From: an uncultured Acetatifactor sp.
GTDB lineage: Bacteria > Bacillota > Clostridia > Lachnospirales > Lachnospiraceae
NCBI GenBank assembly: GCA_934402315.1
Contig: CAKRTS010000017.1
Coordinates: 17,365-81,364 of the forward strand
Reading direction: 5' to 3'
Length of the DNA: 64,000 nt
A program made the translations under genes and the position numbers. Each line of letters begins with the position of its first letter. Positions within the stretch are counted from its first letter, which is position 1. This document shows positions 44,787 through 53,146 of the stretch, piece after piece. Below the pieces are notes generated by a model. It did no database searches. It saw only the letters and a list, made by a program, of their open reading frames with translations, and was not told the origin of the DNA.

Positions 44787-45959
44787 ATGGCATCGTTAAA
44801 GAAACGTATTTTTGAAATTATCCAGATCGGAAACCGGAAGGATTTTATCAGCAGCGCTTTTGACTTTTTTATTGTCGTCGTCATCGTGCTGAATCTGTTT
44901 GTAACGCTGTTCCAGACCTTTGATGAGTCAGCGCCTTACGCCGCTGCCCTGAACTGGATTGAGCTGTTCACAATCATCGTTTTTACCGTCGAATATGTAC
45001 TGCGCATATGGACGGCAGACCTCCTCTACCCGGAAAAGCCCTACTGGAAGGCAGCTCTTGCTTTTATCTTTTCCCTGTACGGGCTGATTGATCTGCTCAC
45101 GTTCTTTCCGTATTATCTGCCGGTCGTATTCCCGATGGGCGCGGTCGCTTTCCGTATGTTCCGCGTAATCCGCATCTTCCGTCTGTTCCGGATCAATGCG
45201 CAGTATGATGCCTTCAATGTCATCATCAATGTCCTGAATGATAAGAAGAATCAGCTGATCTCGTCGATCTGTCTGATCCTGATTTTCATGGTTGCCGCCT
45301 CGCTCTGTATGTACAGTCTGGAGCACGAGGCGCAGCCGGAGCAGTTTGCCAACGCTTTTTCCGGCATCTGGTGGTCAGTGTCGACGCTGCTGACGGTTGG
45401 CTACGGCGATATTTACCCGATCACGACGCTGGGAAAGCTGATGGCGATTGTTATATCCTTCCTGGGCGTCGGGATGGTCGCCATCCCCACAGGTATCATA
45501 TCCGCCGGTTTCGTCGAACAGTATACCAAGCTGCGCATGATGGCGTTCCACTCCGAGGAGCATGAACTGAAATTCGTAACCTCGACGATCCCGCAGGGGC
45601 ATTCGTGGTGCCACAAAAAGGTCAAGGAGGTTGCCTTCCCGCCGCAGATCATTCTTGTTATGATTATCCGGAACAGCGAGGCGATCGTGCCGAACGGCGA
45701 TACCGTGATGGAGGAGGATGACACTCTCGTCATCGGTGCAAGGCATTACAACGGAGAAGAGGATATTAATCTAAAGGAGATTATTGTCAAGCAGGAAAAT
45801 GAGTGGGTCGGAAAACAGGTCAAGGATCTGGACATCTCGCGTCAGGAGCTGATCGTGATGATCCGCCGCAAAAACCGCACGATCATCCCCAACGGCCAGA
45901 CGTATATCAAGGAAGGGGATGCCGTGATCCTGTACTCCAAGCTGAAGGACAATGACTGA
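44787..45959 (+). CDS. Voltage-gated-type potassium channel with TrkA-C domain
   Basis: The protein has 390 residues. Six membrane helices: S1-S4 (about 20-135) with regularly spaced arginines in S4 (FRMFRVIRIFRLFRI), then S5, a pore loop with the selectivity filter TVGYGD (203-208), and S6. The cytoplasmic C-terminus has a TrkA-C/RCK-like domain (about 270-388) with repeated WVGKQVKDLDI and IPNG-type loops that may bind a ligand. It would carry K+ across the membrane and respond to voltage and a ligand. AAAGGA about 12 bases before the ATG. Confidence 0.9.
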   Translation: MASLKKRIFEIIQIGNRKDFISSAFDFFIVVVIVLNLFVTLFQTFDESAPYAAALNWIELFTIIVFTVEYVLRIWTADLLYPEKPYWKAALAFIFSLYGLIDLLTFFPYYLPVVFPMGAVAFRMFRVIRIFRLFRINAQYDAFNVIINVLNDKKNQLISSICLILIFMVAASLCMYSLEHEAQPEQFANAFSGIWWSVSTLLTVGYGDIYPITTLGKLMAIVISFLGVGMVAIPTGIISAGFVEQYTKLRMMAFHSEEHELKFVTSTIPQGHSWCHKKVKEVAFPPQIILVMIIRNSEAIVPNGDTVMEEDDTLVIGARHYNGEEDINLKEIIVKQENEWVGKQVKDLDISRQELIVMIRRKNRTIIPNGQTYIKEGDAVILYSKLKDND

Positions 45960-45967
45960 ACCCTGTT

Positions 45968-47827
45968 TTACTCAACTGCAACCTCGACCTTTTTCCCGCT
46001 GAATGCCACACCGTATTTAAAAATTGTCGTAATCCCCGCGGCAGTCAATTCGGTATCGTACTTCTTATCGTTGATCTGCCGCAGAGCTGTTTCAGACAGC
46101 TCTCGCAGTTTTTCTTCACTGCAATTCTTCCCAGCTTTCAACTCGATCAGGATGCCGGGAAGTCCTGTCCTCGTCGGCTTTAGCTGAATGTCATAGCGCC
46201 CGTCTCCGGATTCCCTGTTTGATGTCACGAACGCTCCGCCCATCAGGGCACACAGTCCCAGCATAAATCCGTGATAGAAGTTCTCGCCTGCGGTGTCAAA
46301 GGAGCTTACCGACTGGGTCAGCAGCATTTGGATCTGCGCCTTCAGCCGCGCGTTATCACCGCTGAAAATTGCCTCCTGAATAGAGATTGCCGTGGACTGG
46401 GAAATCAGATTTTCCAGCCGTTGCAGGATCTCTTTATTGTACACAAGAGAAATCTCGCGGTTGGGCAGGGCAACCTCGCACATAAAATCACCGTTGAAGG
46501 AGGGGGTCGTTTTCAGCGTCTTCAAATAGCCTGTTACGAGAAGGAAGCTGTAAATCGAAGACGGATTGCTTCTGATCTGCGGATAAATCACTCCTGTATC
46601 GATAAAAGTTGTGACCGTCCCTCCGTTGACAAGCGAGGTAAGACGGCTATAAATCTCTTCGTCAGCTTCCGCAAGGATTTCCCCGATAATATCGTTGCTG
46701 CCCGTGGACACCCAGAACGGTCTAGGCTCGCACTCATTGCTGAAATAGTTGACAACCGACCACGGATTGAATATTTCTGTTCTGCCGAAACGATAGCCGT
46801 CATACCACCGGCAAATCTCGTCATACTTGTCGTCAGCCCCATAGTATTCCGCCATCTCCTTCACTTCGTCAGCGGTAAAGCCGAAATAAGCGCTGTATTT
46901 ATTGTCCAGCACAGAGTTGATGGAGAGGTTATTCATCCCGCTGAAAATGCTTTCCTTTGCCACACGCAGAATGCCTGTAAGAAAGCCGAAGGACAGGTGC
47001 TGGTTGTCCTTAAAGCCGCCCGAGAACAGGTTGCGCATAAACTGGATGATCTTGTCGTAATAGCCTTTCATGTGTCCTTGCTGAATCGGAGTATCGTACT
47101 CATCAATGATAATGATAGGTGCAGTGCCGTAGTGCTTATGAAGCATTTTAGACAGGTCGAGCAATGCCGAAGCAAGCTCCACCTCGCTGACCTTTCCGGC
47201 TGCCAGTTTTCCATAAATTTTCCGACTGTACTCATCGCACTTGCCGCTCGTCCGAAGCTCCTCGTGGCGTTGGGTCTCCTTTGCAAAAATGTCCCGGATG
47301 GCTGCAAGGGTCTCCTCCCATGTGTTGAACTTCACATCCTTGAAGGTCAGGAGGATTACGGGATATTTTCCCTGATAATCCCGGTATTTCTGCCCGCACG
47401 CCCAGATTTTCTTATCCCGGAAATAGACGGAGGTATCCCTTTCGCTCTTTTCAAAGAAGGTGCGCAGCATATCCATATTGAGGGTCTTGCCGAAACGGCG
47501 GGGACGGGTAAAGAGAGTCACCATGGGGCGCTCATCAATAAAATCCCGGATCATCATTGTCTTATCGATATAATAATACTCCGACGACGCGAGACAGTAA
47601 TTTGACACACCGATCGGCAGGGGAAGTCTCTCCGCACGCTTCGCTTTCCGATAAGTGCCTGACTTAATCCGCTGATCCAGCGGCTTTTGCGTATCCGACG
47701 GAATCATCCATCTGTTGCCGTGCTTTTGGGCTCCGGCGATCTTTTCATTCTTGCAGAGGGTCGTAACCCTTCGTTCCGTTATATTCCAGCGCACTGCCGC
47801 TTCTTTTACTGACATCCATTCCTTCAT
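45968..47827 (-). CDS. AAA-ATPase with HTH start and PD-(D/E)XK-type end
   Basis: The protein has 619 residues from the ATG at 47827 with GGAGG nine bases upstream. Residues 5-50 form a helix-turn-helix of the excisionase/MerR type (MSVKEAAVRWNITERRVTTL). An AAA-ATPase-like domain of the DUF1703 group follows, with the Walker A-like RPRRFGKT and Walker B IIIIDEYDTPI. The C-terminus carries a nuclease-like pattern: RYDIQLKP, ILIELKAGK. This family is common in anaerobes, often in many copies; function is unproven, and some members have been proposed to act in genome defence or mobility. Confidence 0.8.
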   Translation of the reverse strand: MKEWMSVKEAAVRWNITERRVTTLCKNEKIAGAQKHGNRWMIPSDTQKPLDQRIKSGTYRKAKRAERLPLPIGVSNYCLASSEYYYIDKTMMIRDFIDERPMVTLFTRPRRFGKTLNMDMLRTFFEKSERDTSVYFRDKKIWACGQKYRDYQGKYPVILLTFKDVKFNTWEETLAAIRDIFAKETQRHEELRTSGKCDEYSRKIYGKLAAGKVSEVELASALLDLSKMLHKHYGTAPIIIIDEYDTPIQQGHMKGYYDKIIQFMRNLFSGGFKDNQHLSFGFLTGILRVAKESIFSGMNNLSINSVLDNKYSAYFGFTADEVKEMAEYYGADDKYDEICRWYDGYRFGRTEIFNPWSVVNYFSNECEPRPFWVSTGSNDIIGEILAEADEEIYSRLTSLVNGGTVTTFIDTGVIYPQIRSNPSSIYSFLLVTGYLKTLKTTPSFNGDFMCEVALPNREISLVYNKEILQRLENLISQSTAISIQEAIFSGDNARLKAQIQMLLTQSVSSFDTAGENFYHGFMLGLCALMGGAFVTSNRESGDGRYDIQLKPTRTGLPGILIELKAGKNCSEEKLRELSETALRQINDKKYDTELTAAGITTIFKYGVAFSGKKVEVAVE

Positions 47828-47935
47828 AGGGCGATACCTCCATGCACAACTTCGCATCTATAGTTTACCCGCAGAAAAGAACTTTGTCAATTTGTTCCCG
47901 GAACAATATCGCTCCCGTTTTGGCATTGTTCCGTT

Positions 47936-48345
47936 TTACAGTACCTTGGAACCGTTTACGGTAAGGCGGAAATTCGCTCCGAGCATCTCTGCCGCTCCCT
48001 TGCACATCATCATTCGTCCCAGAAAGATTTCAAAATACTCATACATGCTGCATATCTTCGGGTCGATCTGAAGGTTCAGGGATATGACTCTTTTCTCTAC
48101 ATTGATCTTTAACTTGGTATCTGTAACCGCATAATTGACACGGTCATGCTTATCGAAGGTTGCCTTATTCTTATCCCGCACTCTGCTTCGCCGCACATCC
48201 GTCTTATCCGCAATAATCAATGCGGCTGAAATGGCATCGGTTGCGCCTCCGAATGGTCTGTATATCCCATCGCACCCAGATTGTCATTGCCCTTCTTGAT
48301 AAATGCCAGAATCTCTTTATTCTGCTTTATTTCCTCATAAGTCAT
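47936..48345 (-). pseudogene. HD-domain phosphohydrolase with internal deletion
   Basis: The start at 48345 (MTYEEIKQNKEILAFIKKGN) and the end (VNYAVTDTKLKINVEKRVIS) belong to one clostridial HD-phosphohydrolase type. After TDHSEA the first frame shifts and stops (QPMPFQPH), while the second frame resumes at AISAALIIADKTDV. The missing part, about 100 residues, carries the HD metal-binding centre. The gene is therefore broken, and the two short ORFs should not be read as separate proteins. Confidence 0.75.
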
Positions 48346-48530
48346 TCTTCCCACCTGCCCACTTTCGTTTTTACTGAAATAGTAATGGAACAGGAAGGGG
48401 GCCGCTACCATGGGAAGGTAAAATGTGGGTAAAATCTGCGCCTGCATCCAAAGTTTTCTATCGGCGGGAGCTATATTTTCGGAGCTATATCCTTTATAAT
48501 GGAAGTATCAATAGAAGGGAATTTGCGACC

Positions 48531-49640
48531 ATGCAGAAAATAATTGTGATTCCGGACAGCTTTAAGGGCAGCATGTCCTCACCGGAGGTTGCCGACATTC
48601 TCGCGGCAGCTGCGATGAAATATGTGAAATGTGATGTAATTAAGATTCCCATTGCCGACGGCGGGGAAGGAAGTGTTGACTGCATTCTGCGGGCAAAGGG
48701 CGGGACACGCAGGCTGGCAACGGTGCATTCTCCGGAGGGTACGCTCATTGAAGCAGCCTTCGGTATCGTTGACGGGAATACCGCCGTCATTGAAATTGCC
48801 GAGAGCAGCGGGCTGACAAAGCAGACGGGATTTCATGCGCTGGACGCCACTACCTACGGCTTCGGGGAACTCATAAAAGCCGCGCTGGATGCCGGCTGCC
48901 GGAATTTCTTTCTCTGTCTCGGCGGCAGCGCGACGACAGACTGTGGCTGCGGAATGGCGGCTGCTCTGGGTGTCCGCTTCTATAACGTGGATAACGAGAC
49001 CTTTGTACCCACGGGCGGCACGCTGTCCGAGGTGGCAGAAATCGATCTGTCGCATCTGGATCAGCGCGTCGGGCAGTCAACCTTTACCGTGATGAGCGAT
49101 GTTACCAACCCGCTTTACGGCCCTATGGGCGCTGCCTATGTCTTCGCCCCTCAGAAGGGCGCTACCGGCGAAGAGGTGAAAATTCTGGATGCCGGTCTCG
49201 CCCACATTGCCGGTCTGATCGAGGGCTGCTGCCACGTCGATTCCCACATGAGCGCCGCCGGTGCGGCAGGCGGAACCGGCTACGGCTGCGCGGCATTTCT
49301 CGGCGCAAAAATCGTCAGCGGCATCGACGGTCTGCTGCGGCTCTGCCGCTTTGATACTCTGTTGCAGGACTGCGGTCTCATCGTAACCGGAGAAGGCTGT
49401 CTGGACAGCCAAAGCCTTATGGGGAAGGTGTTAAGCGGCATCCGCCAGCATTCCGGTGACATCCGCATCGTCTCATTCTGCGGCATCTGTAAGGTTCCTG
49501 CGGATGAGCTCGCCGAGCGGAATATTTCAGCCGTGGAGATCGGGCGCGGCATCCCTCTGGAAGAATCCATGCGCAGAGGCTGCCATTATCTGAGGCTTGC
49601 GGCGGATGTCTTTTTTAAAATATTGTCTTTCCCTTCCTGA
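48531..49640 (+). CDS. Glycerate 2-kinase family protein
   Basis: The protein has 369 residues from the ATG at 48531 (AAGGGA about 11 bases upstream); a frame extension upstream has no site. It phosphorylates D-glycerate to 2- or 3-phosphoglycerate. Conserved segments: VIPDSFKGSMSSPEVADIL, GGEGSVDC, GGSATTDCGCGMAAALG and EGCLDSQSLMGK. A TATAAT box at 48495-48500 may be its promoter. Confidence 0.92.
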   Translation: MQKIIVIPDSFKGSMSSPEVADILAAAAMKYVKCDVIKIPIADGGEGSVDCILRAKGGTRRLATVHSPEGTLIEAAFGIVDGNTAVIEIAESSGLTKQTGFHALDATTYGFGELIKAALDAGCRNFFLCLGGSATTDCGCGMAAALGVRFYNVDNETFVPTGGTLSEVAEIDLSHLDQRVGQSTFTVMSDVTNPLYGPMGAAYVFAPQKGATGEEVKILDAGLAHIAGLIEGCCHVDSHMSAAGAAGGTGYGCAAFLGAKIVSGIDGLLRLCRFDTLLQDCGLIVTGEGCLDSQSLMGKVLSGIRQHSGDIRIVSFCGICKVPADELAERNISAVEIGRGIPLEESMRRGCHYLRLAADVFFKILSFPS

Positions 49641-49675
49641 GTACATGGTTTGCGCATAAGAGGCCCGCCCACGTG

Positions 49676-52309
49676 TCAGTGGGCCGAATCCTCCTCAAAT
49701 GTGATCTGCCATTTTTCAGCGTACTTTTCCGCTGCGGAGCCTTTCTCTCCGTAGATGACCAGATTGGAATTGCCGCTCATAAAGATACCGTCGTCAATCT
49801 TCGTGACACTGGCAGGAATATAAATCTTTTTCAGAGAGTAGCTGTTGAAAAATGCCTTATCTCCGATCTCCTCGACACCGTCCGGGATGACAATCTCCTG
49901 AAGGCTGCTGCAGGAAGAAAACGCTCTTTCCCCTATCACGCGCAGACTGCCCGGCAGGGAGACGTCTGTAATATTCAGATACCCACTGAATGCCATCGGT
50001 GTGATGCTCGTGATTCCTTCCTCTATGATGACCGTGGTGGGATCTCCCCGGAAAACATCGTAGGTCCACGGCGCAACCTCATGTCTGCCGCTATACTCCG
50101 GCATATCTCCCTCGCCGGATACTGTGAACACCCCATTCTCAAAGTGCATGGAAACCGTATCTGTCAGCTGCCATGTTGTACCTGAATTTGTCACATGCAC
50201 ACCCTGTTCCGTATCTGTTTCGCCCGGGATGGCCGGTGTCTGATTACTCTCCGGCTTATCCGAAGCAGGCGCCGACATTTTCTTGTATACATAATCAGGC
50301 AGGCCACGGAAAGCATAAGTCTGCCAATCCGCATCATCCGGCACATCGACATAGATCATTCCGTTTTCCTCCAGATAGAAGAACGCGATTCGTCTGTCAA
50401 TGGGATTACCCGCCAAGTCTGTCAGGGTCAGCACTTCCAGATCCTTTCCGGTGAAATGAAGCTCCTGACCGTCCAGCGTCCAGTAGCCCTCGTACTCAAC
50501 GATCGTGTCAGCGTAATCTTCCGTGATCTGCGTTGACTCAGCGCCGATCTGCTTTACATACAGCGTGGCGCCCTCGCCCCCATCCGGCTCCCACTTTTCA
50601 TACTCATGCATATTTCCCAGCGCAGCGATCGTGCCGGGTTCCGCCGCCGTCGTTACGGCAGGTGTACTTCCGTAGCCCTCAACCTTCACAATAATATCCG
50701 TCTTTGTGTCAACCGGAAAATACGAGCTGTTGGCATCCGGTCTGGTCTCCTCATAATAATTTAATGTTGTTCCGGGCGTATAGACATCTCCTCCCACGAC
50801 AGAGACAATTCTGATTTTTCCCGGCAGGTTCAGCCTGACCGTTACCATCTGTGCATCATGAAATGTATTCTGCAGGGCAGCGCTGCCAAAACGGTACTCA
50901 TCGTCGCTGATCTTCGTCGCCGTCAGTGTCGGTCCGTCATACTGGTACGAGAATTCGTAAGGCTCCGGCACCTCCACGCCGTACATCTTGATGAACTCCG
51001 AGTAATCATCTTCCATCTTCCATGCATCTTCCAGTTCCGTTGTCGTCGTGTCCACCAGCCGGATGATAACCCCTTCCGCTGTGCTCACATTCAGGCTCCA
51101 GGTATCCGTAGTAAAATCATGCAGATATTGCATATTCAGCGTTCCTGGTTCCATACCGGCAATGCTGTCATTGTATGCTATTGCCAGCTCCACGCCCTCC
51201 GGCAGATGATCGATTTTCTCTTTCACCAGCACACACTTCAGAGAATCTCCCTGCGCTTTCAGCTCGTCAACGGAAAAACGGTATTCGGTGTCCGAAACCT
51301 TGTAAGGATATACCGCTGCTGCATCCTCTGTCCAGTAATCTCCAAAGTACAACCCCAGATACTCGGACAGATCATCTGCAAGCGTCAGCCTCTGAATCAA
51401 CTCTTCCGTTTCTGCCGGCCCATCAACCTGCTCCGGTTCCTGCGGTTGGGCAAGGTTGATGACTGCTGCCGTGCCAAGCCCCGCAACAGCAACCGCTCCC
51501 GCGATCATAAGCGCCTTCGCCGCGGTTCCCATGGATGCAGCTTTCGCCCCAAGACCCGCAGCCTTTGCAGCCTCTCCTCCCGCCGCTGCAGCTTCTCCCG
51601 CTGCAATGACACCTCCGTGCAGACCGACATTGGCGCAGGCACCGTTGTAGATATTCTGTGCGGCCTGCACGGTCAGCTTTGTCTTGTCTGCCATTGTCCT
51701 GATCGCATACCACAGAACCGGAAGTCCGAGCACATGCAGTCTGTAGCCCTCTTTTTTCTCCTTTTCCTCCACTCTGGATTTGATGTATTTCCGCGCGTAG
51801 TTGAGACGGCTCTTGATGGTATTTTCCGAGCACTCCATCATTTCCGCTATCTGTTCCACCTTCATGCCATCGAAGTAGTAAGCAACAACCGCCACCTTCT
51901 GCAATTCAGGCAGTTCCTCAATGATTCCCCTGACAATATCAGCGGTTGCCTTCTGATCCGCCGTCAGCTCCGGCATCGTCGAGAGATCATTGTTTTCAAG
52001 CTCGTCGAGCATTCCCTCTGCCTCCTCCCCGAGCAGAATATCTTTTCTTTTTCTCATCAGTCTCTTTGACTGGTTACAGGTAATTGCAAACAGCCACGCG
52101 TACAAAGCCTCCGGTGCCTGCAGCGTATGGATATTCCTGTATGCCTCCACGAAGACGATCTGTGTGAGATCCTGCGCATCTTCCTCTGTCTGCATCAGCT
52201 GTTTCGCCCTGAAATACACCATATTGTAGGTTGCCGAATATACTGCATTAAAGCCCTTCTCATCTCCGTTTTTCATCTGTTCTATTGCCTGTCTGATCTT
52301 ATCTTCCAT
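49676..52309 (-). CDS. Membrane-tethered ECF-type sigma factor with extracellular leucine-rich repeats
   Basis: The protein has 877 residues from the ATG at 52309 with GGAGGAG seven bases upstream. Residues about 15-85 are sigma region 2 (YNMVYFRAKQLMQTEEDAQD) and 128-180 region 4 (ELPELQKVAVVAYYFDGMKV...). After a basic linker and an Ala/Gly-rich stretch comes one membrane helix (about 264-287). The rest, about 590 residues, is outside: beta-rich unknown modules, a Pro/Thr linker and, at about 760-865, BspA-type (LRR_5) repeats: ITSITPMAFSGYLNITDVSL and VEEIGDKAFFNSYSLKKIYI. A sigma factor, a membrane span and an outer domain in one chain could convert an external signal directly into transcription. 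No anti-sigma gene is adjacent. Confidence 0.85.
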   Translation of the reverse strand: MEDKIRQAIEQMKNGDEKGFNAVYSATYNMVYFRAKQLMQTEEDAQDLTQIVFVEAYRNIHTLQAPEALYAWLFAITCNQSKRLMRKRKDILLGEEAEGMLDELENNDLSTMPELTADQKATADIVRGIIEELPELQKVAVVAYYFDGMKVEQIAEMMECSENTIKSRLNYARKYIKSRVEEKEKKEGYRLHVLGLPVLWYAIRTMADKTKLTVQAAQNIYNGACANVGLHGGVIAAGEAAAAGGEAAKAAGLGAKAASMGTAAKALMIAGAVAVAGLGTAAVINLAQPQEPEQVDGPAETEELIQRLTLADDLSEYLGLYFGDYWTEDAAAVYPYKVSDTEYRFSVDELKAQGDSLKCVLVKEKIDHLPEGVELAIAYNDSIAGMEPGTLNMQYLHDFTTDTWSLNVSTAEGVIIRLVDTTTTELEDAWKMEDDYSEFIKMYGVEVPEPYEFSYQYDGPTLTATKISDDEYRFGSAALQNTFHDAQMVTVRLNLPGKIRIVSVVGGDVYTPGTTLNYYEETRPDANSSYFPVDTKTDIIVKVEGYGSTPAVTTAAEPGTIAALGNMHEYEKWEPDGGEGATLYVKQIGAESTQITEDYADTIVEYEGYWTLDGQELHFTGKDLEVLTLTDLAGNPIDRRIAFFYLEENGMIYVDVPDDADWQTYAFRGLPDYVYKKMSAPASDKPESNQTPAIPGETDTEQGVHVTNSGTTWQLTDTVSMHFENGVFTVSGEGDMPEYSGRHEVAPWTYDVFRGDPTTVIIEEGITSITPMAFSGYLNITDVSLPGSLRVIGERAFSSCSSLQEIVIPDGVEEIGDKAFFNSYSLKKIYIPASVTKIDDGIFMSGNSNLVIYGEKGSAAEKYAEKWQITFEEDSAH

Positions 52310-52516
52310 GATTCTTCTCCTCCGTAATTCCGTCTTCACATCTGCATCTCTCCATTTTCTGTTCTATATATTAAGTACCCTCTACACTCCTTTGGGTTTT
52401 AAATTCTATAAAAAATTTTATTTTTTGAATAATGGGGGATTGTCTGTGTCGAACGATAAGAAAATCGGCAATGCTGCCGTTGATAATGTTATTAAAATTC
52501 CGATTCCGGATTTGCA

Positions 52517-52552
52517 GTCCGCGCAGGAGCCGGATACCTCTCCCGCGCGGAC
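52517..52552. terminator. Possible hairpin after the signal-peptidase-like gene
   Basis: GTCCGCGC (52517-52524) pairs with GCGCGGAC (52545-52552), with GAG/CTC inside the loop. There is no T-run, so it may pause rather than end transcription, or be part of a leader for the sigma-factor gene. Confidence 0.4.
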
Positions 52553-52562
52553 ATCTGTATGG

Positions 52563-53057
52563 TTATTGCTTTTTCTCTCTTCTGGTAAGGATGTTGGCAT
52601 AGGCTGCCATGCCAATTCCCGCAGCCAAAAGAACAACTGTCAGAATGATTCCCCAGACAGTGAAGCACAGCTGGCTCAGATAGCCGAAAAAGGGAGTTTT
52701 TGCAGCAACCCTGCCGACAACCTGATCCAAGCCTACGGTGCCGCCACCCTCCAATGCCACCTTGTCACCCTGAACGGCTTCGACATAATACACATCAACG
52801 TCTCTGTCTCCATCCAGATTATCTACGGCAACAATGTTTCCTGCATTGTATCCGCCTGATGCCTTCGCATATACCAGAGTGCCGGAAGGATTCATATTTC
52901 CCGAATAGTCCTCCGAAACCGTATAGGTATGGTATCCGAATACCGGCGGACATACCACGGGAGCAATAATCAGCAGTCCCACAAGCAGCAGGGCATACGC
53001 CGCTATTGTCAGGAATCTGACGGACTTTTTCCCATCCTGTACATTCTTTTCTTTCAT
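52563..53057 (-). CDS. Signal-peptidase-like membrane protein without the catalytic serine
   Basis: The protein has 164 residues from the ATG at 53057 with GGAGGAG six bases upstream. It has an N-terminal helix (about 15-37), an S26/SipW-like core and a C-terminal helix (about 134-155). In S26B peptidases the core starts with SGSMEP; here it is SGNMNP (residues 52-57), so the catalytic Ser is Asn54, and no His is found at the usual second site. It is therefore probably inactive as a peptidase. It lies before the tethered sigma factor on the same strand and may regulate it; this is inference. Confidence 0.65.
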   Translation of the reverse strand: MKEKNVQDGKKSVRFLTIAAYALLLVGLLIIAPVVCPPVFGYHTYTVSEDYSGNMNPSGTLVYAKASGGYNAGNIVAVDNLDGDRDVDVYYVEAVQGDKVALEGGGTVGLDQVVGRVAAKTPFFGYLSQLCFTVWGIILTVVLLAAGIGMAAYANILTRREKKQ

Positions 53058-53146
53058 AACTTCTCCTCCTTTTACAAGCGCAAAATACATCTAAACATTT
53101 TATAGCATCTGTACTGAATTTACAACCGTACTAAGGTTACAGAGCT

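Noticed and set aside
47936..48447. Two small proteins of 76 and 94 residues
   Set aside because: They are the two halves of one deleted HD-phosphohydrolase gene, read in two frames.
49655..49690. A terminator after the tethered sigma factor gene
   Set aside because: The GCCCAC/GTGGGC stem is short and there is no T-run on either strand.
52308..52859. A 183-residue plus-strand ORF over the sigma-factor/peptidase gap
   Set aside because: It overlaps two minus-strand genes, lacks a ribosome site and shows no domain.
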